Source of the DNA: Heligmosomoides polygyrus polygyrus
Lineage: Eukaryota > Nematoda > Chromadorea > Rhabditida > Heligmosomidae
Length of the DNA: 64,000 nt
Assembly: GCA_947396885.1 (NCBI GenBank)
Contig: OX377204.1
Location: 48,099,139 to 48,163,138, forward strand
Direction: 5' to 3'
Of the stretch, positions 46,699 to 56,102 are shown piece by piece; the stretch's first letter is position 1; the number at the start of each line of letters is the position of its first letter. The notes below the pieces were generated by a model that had not been told where the DNA came from, did not search any database, and saw only the letters and a list, made by a program, of their open reading frames with translations. Position numbers and translations under genes: made by a program.

Positions 46699-46775
46699 TG
46701 TCGTGGGCGGGTGGCGCAGTGGTAAGGGGTACGTCTCATGTTCGTGAGGTCTAGGGTTCGGTTCCCATGCTACGC
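46699..46775 (+). other. tRNA-like segment in E3 left TIR
   Basis: It has an exact A box (TGGCGCAGTGG, 46712-46722) and a near-exact B box (GGTTCGGTTCC, 46755-46765), 32 bases apart as in real tRNAs, with GGCG...CGCC as possible acceptor-stem remnants. The other TIR carries an inverted diverged copy at about 47675-47745. The arms do not fold into a proper cloverleaf by eye, so I do not call a functional tRNA gene. Confidence 0.6.
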
Positions 46776-46937
46776 CGCGTTTTTGCACTTTTACGATAGT
46801 TTCGGATTTCCATAGAGATTTCCATATCTAAACTTGTGCTTGGCTTCACAGTCCCTGCCCAGTGGTACTCCGCTGCAGCCTGGAATCGCGATACAGTACA
46901 CTTTCCCCAGTTCTCAAACTTGTATAGTATAACAATT

Positions 46938-47240
46938 CTAGTATAGCCAAAACTTTTCCTCCAAAACGATCTGTCCTCCCGAAAACGTGATAGTGCCTCC
47001 ACTGGTTAGTGGTGTTGTGACTCCGGTACAATCCTCTTCTGGTTGAAACTCTTGGTCCTCTTCTTCCACTACCTCCAACTTCTCCACTTCGTCGATTTTC
47101 AGCTGTCGCAGTTCGAAATCCTGTAGGATACTTGCTATCCTTTCCGCCAGCTTCATTTCGTCTCTCGAAGGGACAGCATCCAGTGGAGATCCGCACTTCA
47201 GTGTCAGTAGGTGCATGACCACTCGAGGGTGAGCAGACAT
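46938..47240 (-). CDS. Tc5-like transposase N-terminal ORF (E3), about 100 codons
   Basis: Minus-strand ATG at 47240 opens MSAHPRVVMHLLTLKCGSPL, then PSRDEMKLAERIASILQDFE, a Glu-rich linker, and LTSGGTITFSGGQIVLEEK before a stop at 46938. It is homologous to broken versions in E1 (14263-14560) and E2 (22310-22405). No DNA-binding or catalytic domain follows, so it is a leftover first exon rather than a working transposase. It is the only intact copy, which could mean selection, youth or chance. Confidence 0.5.
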   Translation of the reverse strand: MSAHPRVVMHLLTLKCGSPLDAVPSRDEMKLAERIASILQDFELRQLKIDEVEKLEVVEEEDQEFQPEEDCTGVTTPLTSGGTITFSGGQIVLEEKFWLY

Positions 47241-47939
47241 TGTAGAGTCAGTGTTGGCGGCAGCAGCTTGTTATAACCGCGCGACTTTGTAAGCATAACG
47301 GAGGCGAGAATATTGATCGAGGTGGTAGGTCAAGTTGAAGATCATGTGGTCCCCTCCTGCACTGTGAGTACACTGGTGGCACTCACCTCACCGACACTAA
47401 TAAATTGCATTTGAAGCATTTTTCTGGCCTTCTGCCGCTGTTTCCTGTTGTTCCTGTGTCAAAATTTCTTACATTGACAACGAGAACAATCTATTGGAGT
47501 AAAATTTTCATACAAAATCGCATTTGGCATATTTCGGACACTGCTGGTGAATTACGAGATGTCGACAAATAATAAGTAATAAAAACGTATTACCGTAGCA
47601 AACTCCGAAAACAAGTTCAGATATGGAAATCTATATGGAAATCCGATACTATAGTAAAAGTGCAAAAATGCGGCGTAGCATGGGAACCGAACGCTAGACC
47701 TCACAAACATAAGGGATCCCCGCTACCACTGCGCCACCCAGTCCACGACACCGGCATCTTGCGCTACCGTGAAGAGCTCGCTCTGCGAACCTTTAACCAT
47801 TACACCCTCGTACTCCTTTGCCTCAAGGATTCGGCAAAAACAAAACATGTTCTATTACTATTTGGAGGACGGGGATTCTCCCTATAGTACTCGTTCTTGC
47901 CGTTCCGGCGTACCGTTCAGACAGTTCCCTTGTTAGCGC

Positions 47940-48180
47940 TGCGCGCTCATGGGGAGTCCGCGGCTGGGTTCTGCGCTCTTCGAGCGCAGAACCAGGGGGG
48001 GGGGGGGGGAGAGACTCCAGGGGGGGAGGCGCATCCAAGCTGCTCGTGCGAGAACTACTCCCGTCTCCCAGGGTTCCCCTGTAGCAGAGGTGGTAGAGCC
48101 GCGATCCGCCACCGACCGATCAACGATCCTCCCCCATATCGACCGGCTGTGGAGTCGGTGGATATCGAAATTTGCCAGAG
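47940..48180 (+). repeat. Repeat fragment beside E3, related to module X
   Basis: GTCCGCGGCTGGGTTCTGCG, GACTCCAGGGGGGGAGGCGC and ATCCAAGCTGCTCGTG correspond to GTCCGCGGCTAGGGAGGGGA, CTCCAGGG and ATCCAAGCTGCTAGTG at 44268-44325. A short inverted pair TTCTGCGCTC/GAGCGCAGAA and a G-run of about 14 lie inside. It occupies about 210 bases absent from copy A, between the E3 right edge and the resumption of the FB arm at 48185. Confidence 0.6.
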
Positions 48181-48265
48181 TCGGTGCTAATTGTCTCCGC
48201 AGGCACTGTCCCGCGTCTTTGCCCGCGCCGTTTTCAGGCAGAATGTTCCCCTCCCCAGCTGCAAC

Positions 48266-48960
48266 CGCTGCTGATGAATGCCAGTCGGCGCTATGCTGGC
48301 AATTCGCTTGTCTTGGTCTACACAGTGTCCGTCCTAGTTTCATGACTAACCTAACAGAATGGTGGAGAAAGGCGACTTCCGAGCAGTCTATGCAGTTAGC
48401 GTGTTCCTGCGAGCGCTCGCTCTCTATGTACTGCCTGCTTGTACAGCCCCCGGTGCGATCTTTGGAGAGGAAGATGAGTAAATGGCACAGCAATCATAGT
48501 AAGCGCCTGCGGAAGGACGTTGAAGACGCCAGAGATTGCTCCGAGCTGCTGTGCACTCGTATGTAGGTGCATACGCCTTCTATTCTGCCATCAACAGAGA
48601 TACAGCATTTCTTGCACCTATCGCGCCATTTGAGCGCTGTGTTGCAGGCGTTCTTGTTTTGAACTACGTGTCGTTTTGTTGCTTGCATTCTTTTGAATGC
48701 ACTATCGAAGACAATACTGTGAATCTTCCCTCTCATAGAAAGGCAAGATGAAGGAGTGGCGACCTGTTCCGAGACTGCCAACTCTATGACCAAAAAGATC
48801 GCTGAGCAGTCGCTGTATGAGCATATTTCCATTTTCTCGAGTCTTCAATTCTTGGAGATTAAACGAGATATCCAGTTCCAAGCACTATCCTAGTGCATGG
48901 CAAAGCCGTGACACCCTTCTCGTTGCCACCCCACGTATCAAAACTGAGACTGCTGCTTCC
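48266..48960. other. Unassigned intergenic DNA
   Basis: No exon or element end supported between foldback copy B and the exon candidate at 48966. Confidence 0.4.
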
Positions 48961-48965
48961 TGCAG

Positions 48966-49421
48966 GCAAGAAGTGAAGAAATGAAGTTGTTCGTGCCAGA
49001 AGTCTGGTTTCCATCACCCTTCGGTGTTGCGGCCAATCGCGTGCACATTAATTCGTTCAGCCGCCTGCACGCTTACGCAGCTGTGTGCTCAGGCATGGAC
49101 CAAGCAGAGATTTTGCCCACCTCCGACGGCAAATTCAAGGTCTTGGACGCGAATGGTCATGGGGAAGAGCAAGAGCTGCTCTTTATCAGTTCGCCCATTT
49201 ACATGGAAAGGACTCAGTTCCATAATAGTCACGAAATGAAGGTTGGCGTCTCGGAACTACACATCGACTTCGCCAAACTCAACGAGAGATCCAAGTCGTG
49301 TCCGGGATCTTTTTCCCGTGGTGAGCTTGATCTACCAGACTTCCCGGGTGGTGTCGAGTGGTATCGTTCTCACCCTTGTCCCTTCATGTCTTCGTTCTTG
49401 ATCTTCAATGATACGCGGTAG
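48966..49421 (+). CDS. Putative exon or single-exon ORF, product unknown
   Basis: The frame is open for 152 codons from the acceptor TGCTTCCTGCAG to a TAG at 49419-49421. The internal ATG at 48981 gives 146 residues. It reads MKLFVPEVWFPSPFGVAANR, later LPTSDGKFKVLDANGHGEEQ, then VGVSELHIDFAKLNERSK. Codon third positions are mixed and GC-leaning, as in real genes. A good donor (CCGTG|GTGAGC) at 49320 offers a shorter exon of 355 bases ending in phase 1. No family is recognised. It is the best non-transposon coding candidate outside the myosin. Confidence 0.45.
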   Translation, partial: ARSEEMKLFVPEVWFPSPFGVAANRVHINSFSRLHAYAAVCSGMDQAEILPTSDGKFKVLDANGHGEEQELLFISSPIYMERTQFHNSHEMKVGVSELHIDFAKLNERSKSCPGSFSRGELDLPDFPGGVEWYRSHPCPFMSSFLIFNDTR

Positions 49422-49424
49422 CTA

Positions 49425-50365
49425 ACCTCCACTAGTGGTGGTGACAGTGACCGGTCCACATTCGGACACTTGGCCTCATTACGCGCAGCGAGATTTCTCC
49501 TCACCCTTATTCTGGGTCCATTCAGTATTGCACTAGAGTAATTTCAGCTGAAAAAGTCAGCATCCGAAATGTGGCAGAAGCTTCTATTCGGTTCAGTTTG
49601 GATTTTGAGAAAAATATGGTCAATTTGCAGCGAACTATTGAGTTGGGTCCGATACCCCACTGCCGCACCACTCTTGTTGAGCATAGACTGTGCTTTGTAT
49701 AGCAGTCTTCCTCCCTGCTTCGTGTCCCTCCAGACGCTCATTTTGGCCTGCCTCGGCACGAACGCTTTCAAAGCCAAAATTCTATGCTCTCTTGTCAGGG
49801 AGCGGAAAAGTTGAGTGCTGATTTAGTAGATCACAGGCCGCATAGACGGTTGCAAAGATGACAGGCGGAGGCTCTTTTTTGAAGTGTTCAAAAGGCAAGC
49901 TTTGTGAATAAAGGACTCACTTCTTGTTTGTCAGGCTTGCATTTGTGAGTCGTGTCCGACCCTTTTTGTGAGTGTGCGAGTTGGTCGATCCAATAAAACA
50001 TGAATATTGAAATGTTTACAGAACCATTACAAATGCCTATTGATTAGGCTAATATGGGGGAACTTCGAGTAAGTCGTCTACTTCGACTAGTACATGTAGG
50101 ACCCCTTATGCTAAATATCACCTATGGGTGGCTATTAGCTTAAAGGATCCTTTATCTAAGTTACGTACATCGTCTGATGCTAATATGTAGGTTGCATGCG
50201 AGTTGAGATCTAAACTAAATTTATACTAGCAGTAGTTTACGTATGACTTGCAGGGGTCTTCGAGTAACTTATACGCGACATCTTGTGCTAGCTTGTAGCA
50301 CCTTACGAATGACTAGTTTAAGGCAATCCATTACTTGCATGCAGCTTGCAAGCAACTTGTTCAAA
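49425..50365. other. Unassigned AT-rich DNA
   Basis: No exons or defined repeats; TAG/CTA-rich words occur from 50060 to 50330. Confidence 0.45.
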
Positions 50366-50470
50366 ATTTTCTGAGCACGCTGCCACTGTGGTGGAAGCCG
50401 CGGTGCGGACGAGTTGTCGCGGAGCCGCTGGTCGCAAAGGTCCCCAAGGGCTGCCGTAGATCACGGCGGC

Positions 50471-50503
50471 TCTCACCCGCAGTGTCGGGAGCTGCGGGTG
50501 AGA
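50471..50503. repeat. Perfect 12-bp hairpin
   Basis: TCTCACCCGCAG / CTGCGGGTGAGA with a nine-base loop (TGTCGGGAG), inside a GC-rich patch (50390-50525). Role unknown. Confidence 0.6.
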
Positions 50504-50859
50504 CCCCCGGGAGGAGGAGGGGTGGGTGTCCATTATGGTTCATCTATTCTAAACATTTTTTAACGAATCTACATGCTAGGAATATAGTAAGTTGGTGCAT
50601 AATTTCTGAGCAAAGGAGCTTGACAACCAACAATATAATCACCTTTAGTGTCGACATATGGAGGCGTATGGAACCCTGCACTCAAAGCGTAACCCAAAAA
50701 GCCTTAGCACGATATTAGGTAACCTTAATTGCACTGAAAATCTTCGTGGTCTTCCAGCCACAAGAAAACCCTTGCACAGAAATGCAACAACAAAGGAGAC
50801 CGTTATTTTTAGTTTTAGCTATAACATCATCGGTCAGACCTTCCGGACTCAACAAGGCG

Positions 50860-51065
50860 TCCCTCGATGCGACGAGGACCTCGGACATTCGGGTTCGACA
50901 GCCGAACCGAATAGCAACACGAGCCACGCGGTCTCGAGGCTCGAGTTGCTGTTGGAGGAACCACTGTTGCTATCCGAGAGAAGCCGGTCAACTGAGGGGC
51001 GGCTCCTGTTGCTATCGTGTTGCAAGTAGCTGTTGCGTTCGGTTGCTAAACGGTTACAGGATAAT
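50860..51065. repeat. GTTGC-rich repeat, copy 1
   Basis: Has CTCGGACATTCGGGTTCGAC, AGCCGAACCGAATAGCAACA and several GTTGCTATC/GTTGCTGTTG words. The inverted counterpart, with GTTCGGCTCGTCGAACCGGA and ATGTCCGAGACG plus GATAGCAAC/CTGTTGC words, is at 53330-53490. Confidence 0.6.
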
Positions 51066-51144
51066 CGTTCCTTCGCTCCGATAACCGTGCCTTCGTATTC
51101 CCGATACTTGGGCAGCCATATATCCACGTATATCTAGCTCGTAC

Positions 51145-51465
51145 GTAATACGTACATACTTATGTGTACACATATAAATACATAAACACATATATACATT
51201 TATGCATATACACATGTGTACGCATGCATATATATGTATATACGTGTATCTGTGTATACACATATGCATGTATTCACATGTGTATACGCGCATATATACA
51301 GATGTATATACACTATATGTGCAAATATAAAAATATACGTATATAAATGTGCATATGCATGTATACACGTGTATACATGTATATATACATATATGTGTAT
51401 ATGCACATATGTATACACACATACATATGCATATACATGGCATATGCGTGTATGCAACTGTATAT
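51145..51465. repeat. ATACAC/ATGTAT microsatellite
   Basis: About 320 bases of alternating purine-pyrimidine (ACATATGTATAC-type words) without a fixed unit. Several frames on both strands are open because stop codons are rare in such DNA; translations are Tyr/Ile/Cys-rich nonsense. It ends directly at the TA next to the 51467 element. Confidence 0.9.
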
Positions 51466-51466
51466 A

Positions 51467-52209
51467 CAGGGTGTCTCAAAAAACTGTATACACTGTTTGA
51501 AAGGTGATAACTTTGCTCAGGGTAGGTACCAAAAAAGTTAAAAGCTCATGTGAAATCCTAAGAAAATAGAAATTTTCTGGCATGTGAGCGGTATGGAATG
51601 CGCCATGCACTTGTCTGAAATTTTGCATTTTACCCTCGATTGATTGTGTTTCGATTTAACACTTATTATAATTTATCCAGAAAGTGGCCGTATCGATGGA
51701 TTTGTGCTTCTTTTAAAGTTCAGAACTTGAAAACATTAGTACATGCGAAAAATGCAGGGTATCCCTTAAAAGTGCAATTAATGTTTGAAAGGTTCTGGCA
51801 TTGCTGCTAGTGAAGCTTTTTATGATATTTGAGACTCATATGAAAGTAGAGGGTAGCGAGATTTCTGTGACTTGTGAACAGTCAAGATTGCGCCATGCCT
51901 CGCCGGAAATCTTGCATTTCAGACTCGAATGATTAAGGTAAAGTGTTGCCAAAAAACCCCGCTCTAAAGTTGGAGGTCGAAAACCTGTATTATTATCCGG
52001 ACAACCGCAAGCATTCAAGCGAAACACAATCAATCGATTATAAAATGCAAAATTTCGAACGAGTGCTTGGCGCATTCCTTACCGCTCATACACCAGAAAA
52101 ATTCTGTTTTCTTAGGATTTTATATGAGCCCTTAACTTTTACAGTACCTTTACTGTGAGCAAGGGTATCACCTTTCAAACAGTGTATACAGTTTTTTTGA
52201 GACACTCTG
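51467..52209. mobile_element. Tc1/mariner-type long-TIR element without transposase
   Basis: The ends CAGGGTGTCTCAAAAAACTG and inverted CAGTTTTTTTGAGACACTCTG have TA on both sides (51465-51466, 52210-52211). The inverted repeats extend about 190 bases each (51467-51660, 52015-52209). The inner 350 bases include a further diverged copy of arm sequence (CAAGATTGCGCCATGCCTCG). 743 bp, non-autonomous. The first seven bases match the Tc1-like element at 37951. Confidence 0.85.
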
Positions 52210-52434
52210 TATACATAACTCTATATATATTTATTTATTATATAAATTGAAATAAGAGGATCTATCCTAGTTCGGGGGCACATAAATAAAAAGTATTATA
52301 TGTATCAAATTCACTTGAGACTTACCGAGCGACTCCTACAGAACAAGGCAGGACCCTAGGCAAGAAAACTCACAAAGAAAAAAACGAAAATTACATTTGT
52401 TGCGGTTGTAAGCCGGCAAAGTTGTGTGCCCTCC

Positions 52435-52600
52435 TCATCATGTTGGATCCTGGTTATAACATGTCAGGTGGAGGTCAGGACGCGAATGCGGCTTCATGCG
52501 CCCTATTCACCGTGTTAGATCCTGGTTATAACATCTCAGCCGGCGGTCAGCACGCGGCATACCTCCATTCCTTCGCTCTTTGCCCGCCGAGACGGTTGTA
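52435..52600. repeat. Tandem duplication, about 74-bp unit
   Basis: TGTTGGATCCTGGTTATAAC at 52441 and TGTTAGATCCTGGTTATAAC about 74 bases later, each followed by a CGGTCAGNACGCG-like block. The pair is framed by the direct repeats GGTTGTAAGCCGGCAAAG and GGTTGTAAACCGGCGAT. Confidence 0.75.
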
Positions 52601-52604
52601 AACC

Positions 52605-53145
52605 GGCGATTTTTTATTTTTTGTTCGTTTGTTTGTTTGTTTTTGGTTTCTTTTAGGTTCCATCTCGTTCTCTAGAAGCCGCTCGGTAAGTCTAAACCCA
52701 TTTGGCCACCTACTTTTTAGTTATTTGCCCCCCCGGACTAGGACAGATCCAAATAAGAAGTTATTTCGTACGAAACTAAAAAATTTTGCAGCACTGATGT
52801 GTTCTCACCGTGATGAACTGAGGTAGGCCACTTCTGATGTAATTGGACGAGCAAGTGCCTTCCTATCAAAGCGAATATTCACACACACATGGTGACCCCC
52901 CCCTCCCCACTGACCCTATTTGCGCCAAATTCTCTAACAGTTCCAAAAATCATTACTGCAATCATTACTTGATGTGGACTGTCCCACACACGGCCCACAC
53001 ATTTGCTGTAGACCGTCACACGATTCCCGAATTCTTCAACACCTTCACTGTTACATTACTTATTTCACGGCTGAAATTATGCAAGCATGCCTCTTAAAGC
53101 TTCATTAAAAACTTAAACTTCATACGCAATAAATAGAAATGTCTA
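52605..53145. other. Unassigned intergenic DNA
   Basis: Nothing supported beyond a short C-run near 52890. Confidence 0.4.
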
Positions 53146-53149
53146 TTGT

Positions 53150-53620
53150 CTAGACTAGACAGCGGCGGCAGTATTGATTGCGCCAAGACCGCTTCGATAA
53201 GCTTCGCGAGCGCGAGAGTATGCACAGACGCATGCGCAGGGCGCGAGAACGCAGAGACCCTGGCCGATGGCACGCTCCCCACCGAGAGACACAAACAGCG
53301 CGACAGCGCGAGAGACGATGGCGCGCGACCCAGTCAGAGCGCCTCCAACAGGATAGCAACACACTGTTGCTGTTGCAACAGAATAGCAACCGCAGTTTCT
53401 GTTGGCAACTGCAGTTGCCATTCTGTCGAAGGGGCGTGGCTGGGAGGAGACTGTTCGGCTCGTCGAACCGGAATGTCCGAGACGATGCGAACTGCCGGGC
53501 GCGCACGGGAAGGCGTTTATACTGTTGCGGCGTGTGCGCGCGATCGAATGCCCTGCGCGTCGGCAACTGGCCGCCTCCCAGCGTGTGTGTCCATGAAGAG
53601 CGTGATGGAGCGTGTCGAAC
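53150..53620. repeat. GC-rich, GTTGC-rich block, copy 2
   Basis: Includes the GTTGC/GCAAC cluster (CAACAGGATAGCAACACACT, GTTGGCAACTGCAGTTGCCA) and the inverted counterpart of 50880-50930. All six frames are unusually open here (ORFs of 150-210 codons overlap on both strands), which fits low stop density rather than genes. Confidence 0.55.
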
Positions 53621-54284
53621 GTCACGACACATACCTTTCAGTCTGCTTTCGCTTACAACCGGATGAAGAAAATGCTTCCAGTAACGTTGACTGCATCCGG
53701 TTCTGTTTATATGGAAATGATTCACACTGCGTGCCTGCATGGCTCCAAGTGTTGCCCCATGGTGAAACGCCGTTATAATTCATCTAATGCCATCCTTATA
53801 AGCATTTATGTGACGTTATAAAAGTTCGTAAAATACTTGTTCTCTATGTATTAGAAGAAAGAATGAAGTTCCTGGCCACTCACCTAAATGACCTATAAGA
53901 GAACATGAGATCCGGTAGCTCGCATTAGTGTGGGAATCAGATGTGCTCCAACAGGAAAGGTAACTGAAGATTGGAAGGGAACTCAGAAGGGGGAAAACCA
54001 GCTGATGTGGACATGAGTTGTACAACTAAGGGAGATGGAGCTGTAGTGCCCACAAGGAATAACCTATCAACCAAAAACCCGAATACTGGTGTAATGTTGT
54101 TAAAAGTCTTGCTCAACTTCCATAAACGTGATCGTTTCGGCAGAATTCTAAACAACCAAGTCAATGCAGAGAATAATAACTAGTAGAGCAGCACTCAGCA
54201 TTCGAAATGATACTGATGTCTGGTGAGAAACGATTCCGGCGAAGACACCCCCGAATGGTTACCGTATACCGGCTGTCTGCGCCC

Positions 54285-54640
54285 TCCTGCTTAGAGATCG
54301 CGCGTCGGCGTCCACGTTGCCGGTTGATCGATCGATCGATGTCTTGTGCGCCCGCGATGGCACGCTGGCAAGTGGGTCGCGGTGCAGTGGGTAACGGGTT
54401 TACTTCGTGGGAGGGATGTGGGGGGTTCGGTTCCCATGCGTCGTGGCACTCTTGCATTCCAGCTGACTATCTAAGATCTAGGAGCTTTTATTTGCGCATT
54501 GTTTCAGCCGTATGCGCTTCGCCGCTCGAAGATCACAGAATCCAGCTGCGGAGTCTACCTGAGCGACGAAAGCAGTTTGCACACGAACATCTTGGATGGC
54601 ACCCACCCTGGAGTCCCTTCCCTAGCGTGAACCCAGAACC
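54285..54640 (+). repeat. tRNA-like repeat module X, copy 2
   Basis: Same block order as 44245-44660: TTAGAGATCGCGCGTCGGCG, CCCGCGATGGCACGC, A-box-like GGTGCAGTGGGTAACGG (54381-54397), B box GGTTCGGTTCC (54424-54434), TTTCAGCCGTATGCGCTTCG and ACCCTGGAGTCCCTTCCCTA. The tetranucleotide run CGATCGATCGAT lies just before the tRNA-like part. Confidence 0.65.
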
Positions 54641-54675
54641 GCATTCCCTGAGCCACGAAAGGTTCGCATGTGTAA

Positions 54676-54809
54676 GGGGTCGTTTAGAGTGCGCGCGACG
54701 TGCGACGCGATGCATTTGTAGTGCCCGAATTGATCGAGCGATGCGATTGATCAGCTCGGCCACTGCACATAGCATCGCGTCGCGAGTCGCGCGCACACTA
54801 AACGACCCC
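54676..54809. mobile_element. 134-bp MITE, PIF/Harbinger-like, copy 2
   Basis: The ends GGGGTCGTTTAGAGTGCGCG and inverted GGGGTCGTTTAGTGTGCGCG are flanked by perfect TAA duplications (54673-54675, 54810-54812). Length and centre (ATTGATCAGCTCGGCCAC) match copy 1 at 36307. It is inserted in element X2 downstream of module X. Confidence 0.82.
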
Positions 54810-54934
54810 TAACGCTAGACATGAAGGATTTCGCGCGCCACCGCCAACGCACGCCACCGCCAACGCACGCCTATATGATATGGTAACCATTCGGGGGTGC
54901 CTTCGCCAGAATCGTGATGTCTGGCGAGGGTCCA

Positions 54935-56100
54935 ATGCGGACCGCTCGGTCGAGTCGCGCGCAGTTTAAAGGATCGCGCGCGTACGATTCGCGCACCGGA
55001 TTACTGTGGCGCATCGCTCCGCCCCTACAGTAATGGGAGGCACCTAACGTAACGAACGAACGACAGAAAGTCTGCTCCACGGCGCATGTTCTCCGTTCAT
55101 CCGTTGCATCTCGTCCAAGGCGGGCTCAACAACCCGCCACGCTACCGTAATCGGGGGCGATAGCGGGCGGCGGCGGCGCGCTACCGTAACTCAGGAGACA
55201 CCTAACGTACGAAACCGGAAATTCCGGTTTATTTCTATAATCCAGTGTCCAAGACTGCAACATCTTTCACATACAGATCTGGTAGTTTGAACCTAAAAAT
55301 TGCTAAACACCTTCACCAACACCGGGGAAAGGAGAAAGTGTTATCCTGCCTAGAAATGAGATTTTCAACAGAAAATGATTTTGTATGTTGCTGTTGTTGT
55401 AGAATCGCTCTTTGTTCCAAAGCCTGGTTTGGTTTCCTTCTATTACATTCACAGCATTATGACGATTGCCTTATGCAAGCGTAATAAAGTTAAGCCAATC
55501 ATGGCCCACAGCGATTGACTGGGACAACAAAGAACTACTTGGTCCTGTAACGTTTTCCCTGAATTTCGCTTCGAAAATACGGGGAGGGGTTACCGGTTGT
55601 AAGTTTATCGGCGAGTCAGCAATATCCGTTACGAGCGGTCATTTGGTTAAATTTTTGACATGAGTTGTCATTCTTAGACTTGAAATCTGTCGCTCGAGTG
55701 ATTATCCCGGTGCTTTGAAATTGCCTGCACAAGACCTCCTGTCGTGGTGCTCAGTCAGATTGTCGGAATCGTTCTCAGTGGTGTAGCGATTCGTTTTTTC
55801 AGTTTCTTAGGACTGTTTTCTCAGGATTAGGCATTACACGGCTGTCAGGTGAATGAGTTCCCTCGGGAAGCTCATGCATGATGTGCTCACTTCTTCTTCA
55901 TTAGAACGCCAACTGATATGTTCTACTCTCGTGTCGCTGCCACTGTTTTTCCTGAGCAAAGAAGAGTCGCTCCACGCGTACACGTACACGTGCTGTTACT
56001 CTACCGCTGCTTATGCCGTTCCATTCCAGATTTTCTTCGTTTTACTGTTCGTTTTCGGACCTCATGGACTCTACAGAATAGTCAAGTGAGCAGCGGCCTA
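54935..56100. other. Upstream region of the myosin gene
   Basis: GC-rich to 55200, with CACCTAACGTA repeated at 55041 and 55199, then AT-richer. It should hold the myosin promoter. No TATA box or other motif can be singled out. Confidence 0.4.
56071..56076 (+). promoter_or_regulatory. Possible trans-splice acceptor before myosin start
   Basis: CTACAG, 26 bases before the ATG and after a pyrimidine-rich stretch (TTTTACTGTTCGTTTTCG), could accept a spliced leader as in many nematode genes. Weak evidence; an upstream non-coding exon is equally possible. Confidence 0.25.
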
Positions 56101-56102
56101 CC

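Larger units (their letters stand above)
46519..47932 (-). mobile_element. Tc5-like long-TIR element E3, nested in FB copy B
   Basis: The ends CAAGGGAACTGTCTGAACGG and its inverted copy bound TIRs of about 310 bases (46519-46830, 47620-47932). It is inserted in the site that copy A shows empty as CTGAG: the flanks are CTGA on the left and TTAG on the right, a TNA duplication with one changed base. TIR sequence beyond the first ten bases differs from E1/E2, so it is a separate subfamily. The minus-strand interior keeps the longest version of the small ORF. Confidence 0.87.
43542..48256. mobile_element. Foldback element FB, copy B, interrupted by nested insertions
   Basis: The termini GGCTGAGGGACGTTCTGCC and GGCAGAATGTTCCCCTCCCC are flanked by a perfect 9-base duplication AGCTGCAAC (43533-43541 and 48257-48265). 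Inside, the sequence follows copy A except for three inserts: a MULE-like element in the left arm (43592-44741), Tc5-like E3 in the right arm (46519-47932) and an adjoining repeat fragment (about 47940-48180). Removing these leaves about 1.9 kb, the length of copy A (1867 bp). Confidence 0.85.
54230..54915. mobile_element. TIR element X2 carrying module X and a nested MITE
   Basis: 38-base ends ACGATTCCGGCGAAGACACC... and (inverted) ACGATTCTGGCGAAGGCACC... continue to GAATGGTTACC. Outside them GATGTCTGGTGAGAA (54215-54229) and GATGTCTGGCGAGGG (54916-54930) look like an imperfect duplication; the true length is unclear, at least nine bases. The interior holds tRNA-like module X (54285-54640) and a nested MITE. 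No transposase. Confidence 0.7.

Noticed and set aside
46699..46775. Functional tRNA gene
   Set aside because: A and B boxes are good, but the acceptor and anticodon stems do not pair well, and the unit sits in a transposon TIR with a diverged twin.
47949..48566. 205-codon plus-strand ORF and 186-codon minus-strand ORF
   Set aside because: They cross the foldback copy B edge and a repeat fragment, so they are chance frames through transposon sequence.
51164..51541. Tyr/Ile/Cys-rich ORFs on both strands
   Set aside because: They are produced by the ATACAC/ATGTAT microsatellite.
53146..53778. Overlapping ORFs of 150-210 codons on both strands
   Set aside because: All frames are open together in a GC-rich, repeat-containing block; translations are Arg/Ser/Cys-rich without domains, as expected from low stop density.
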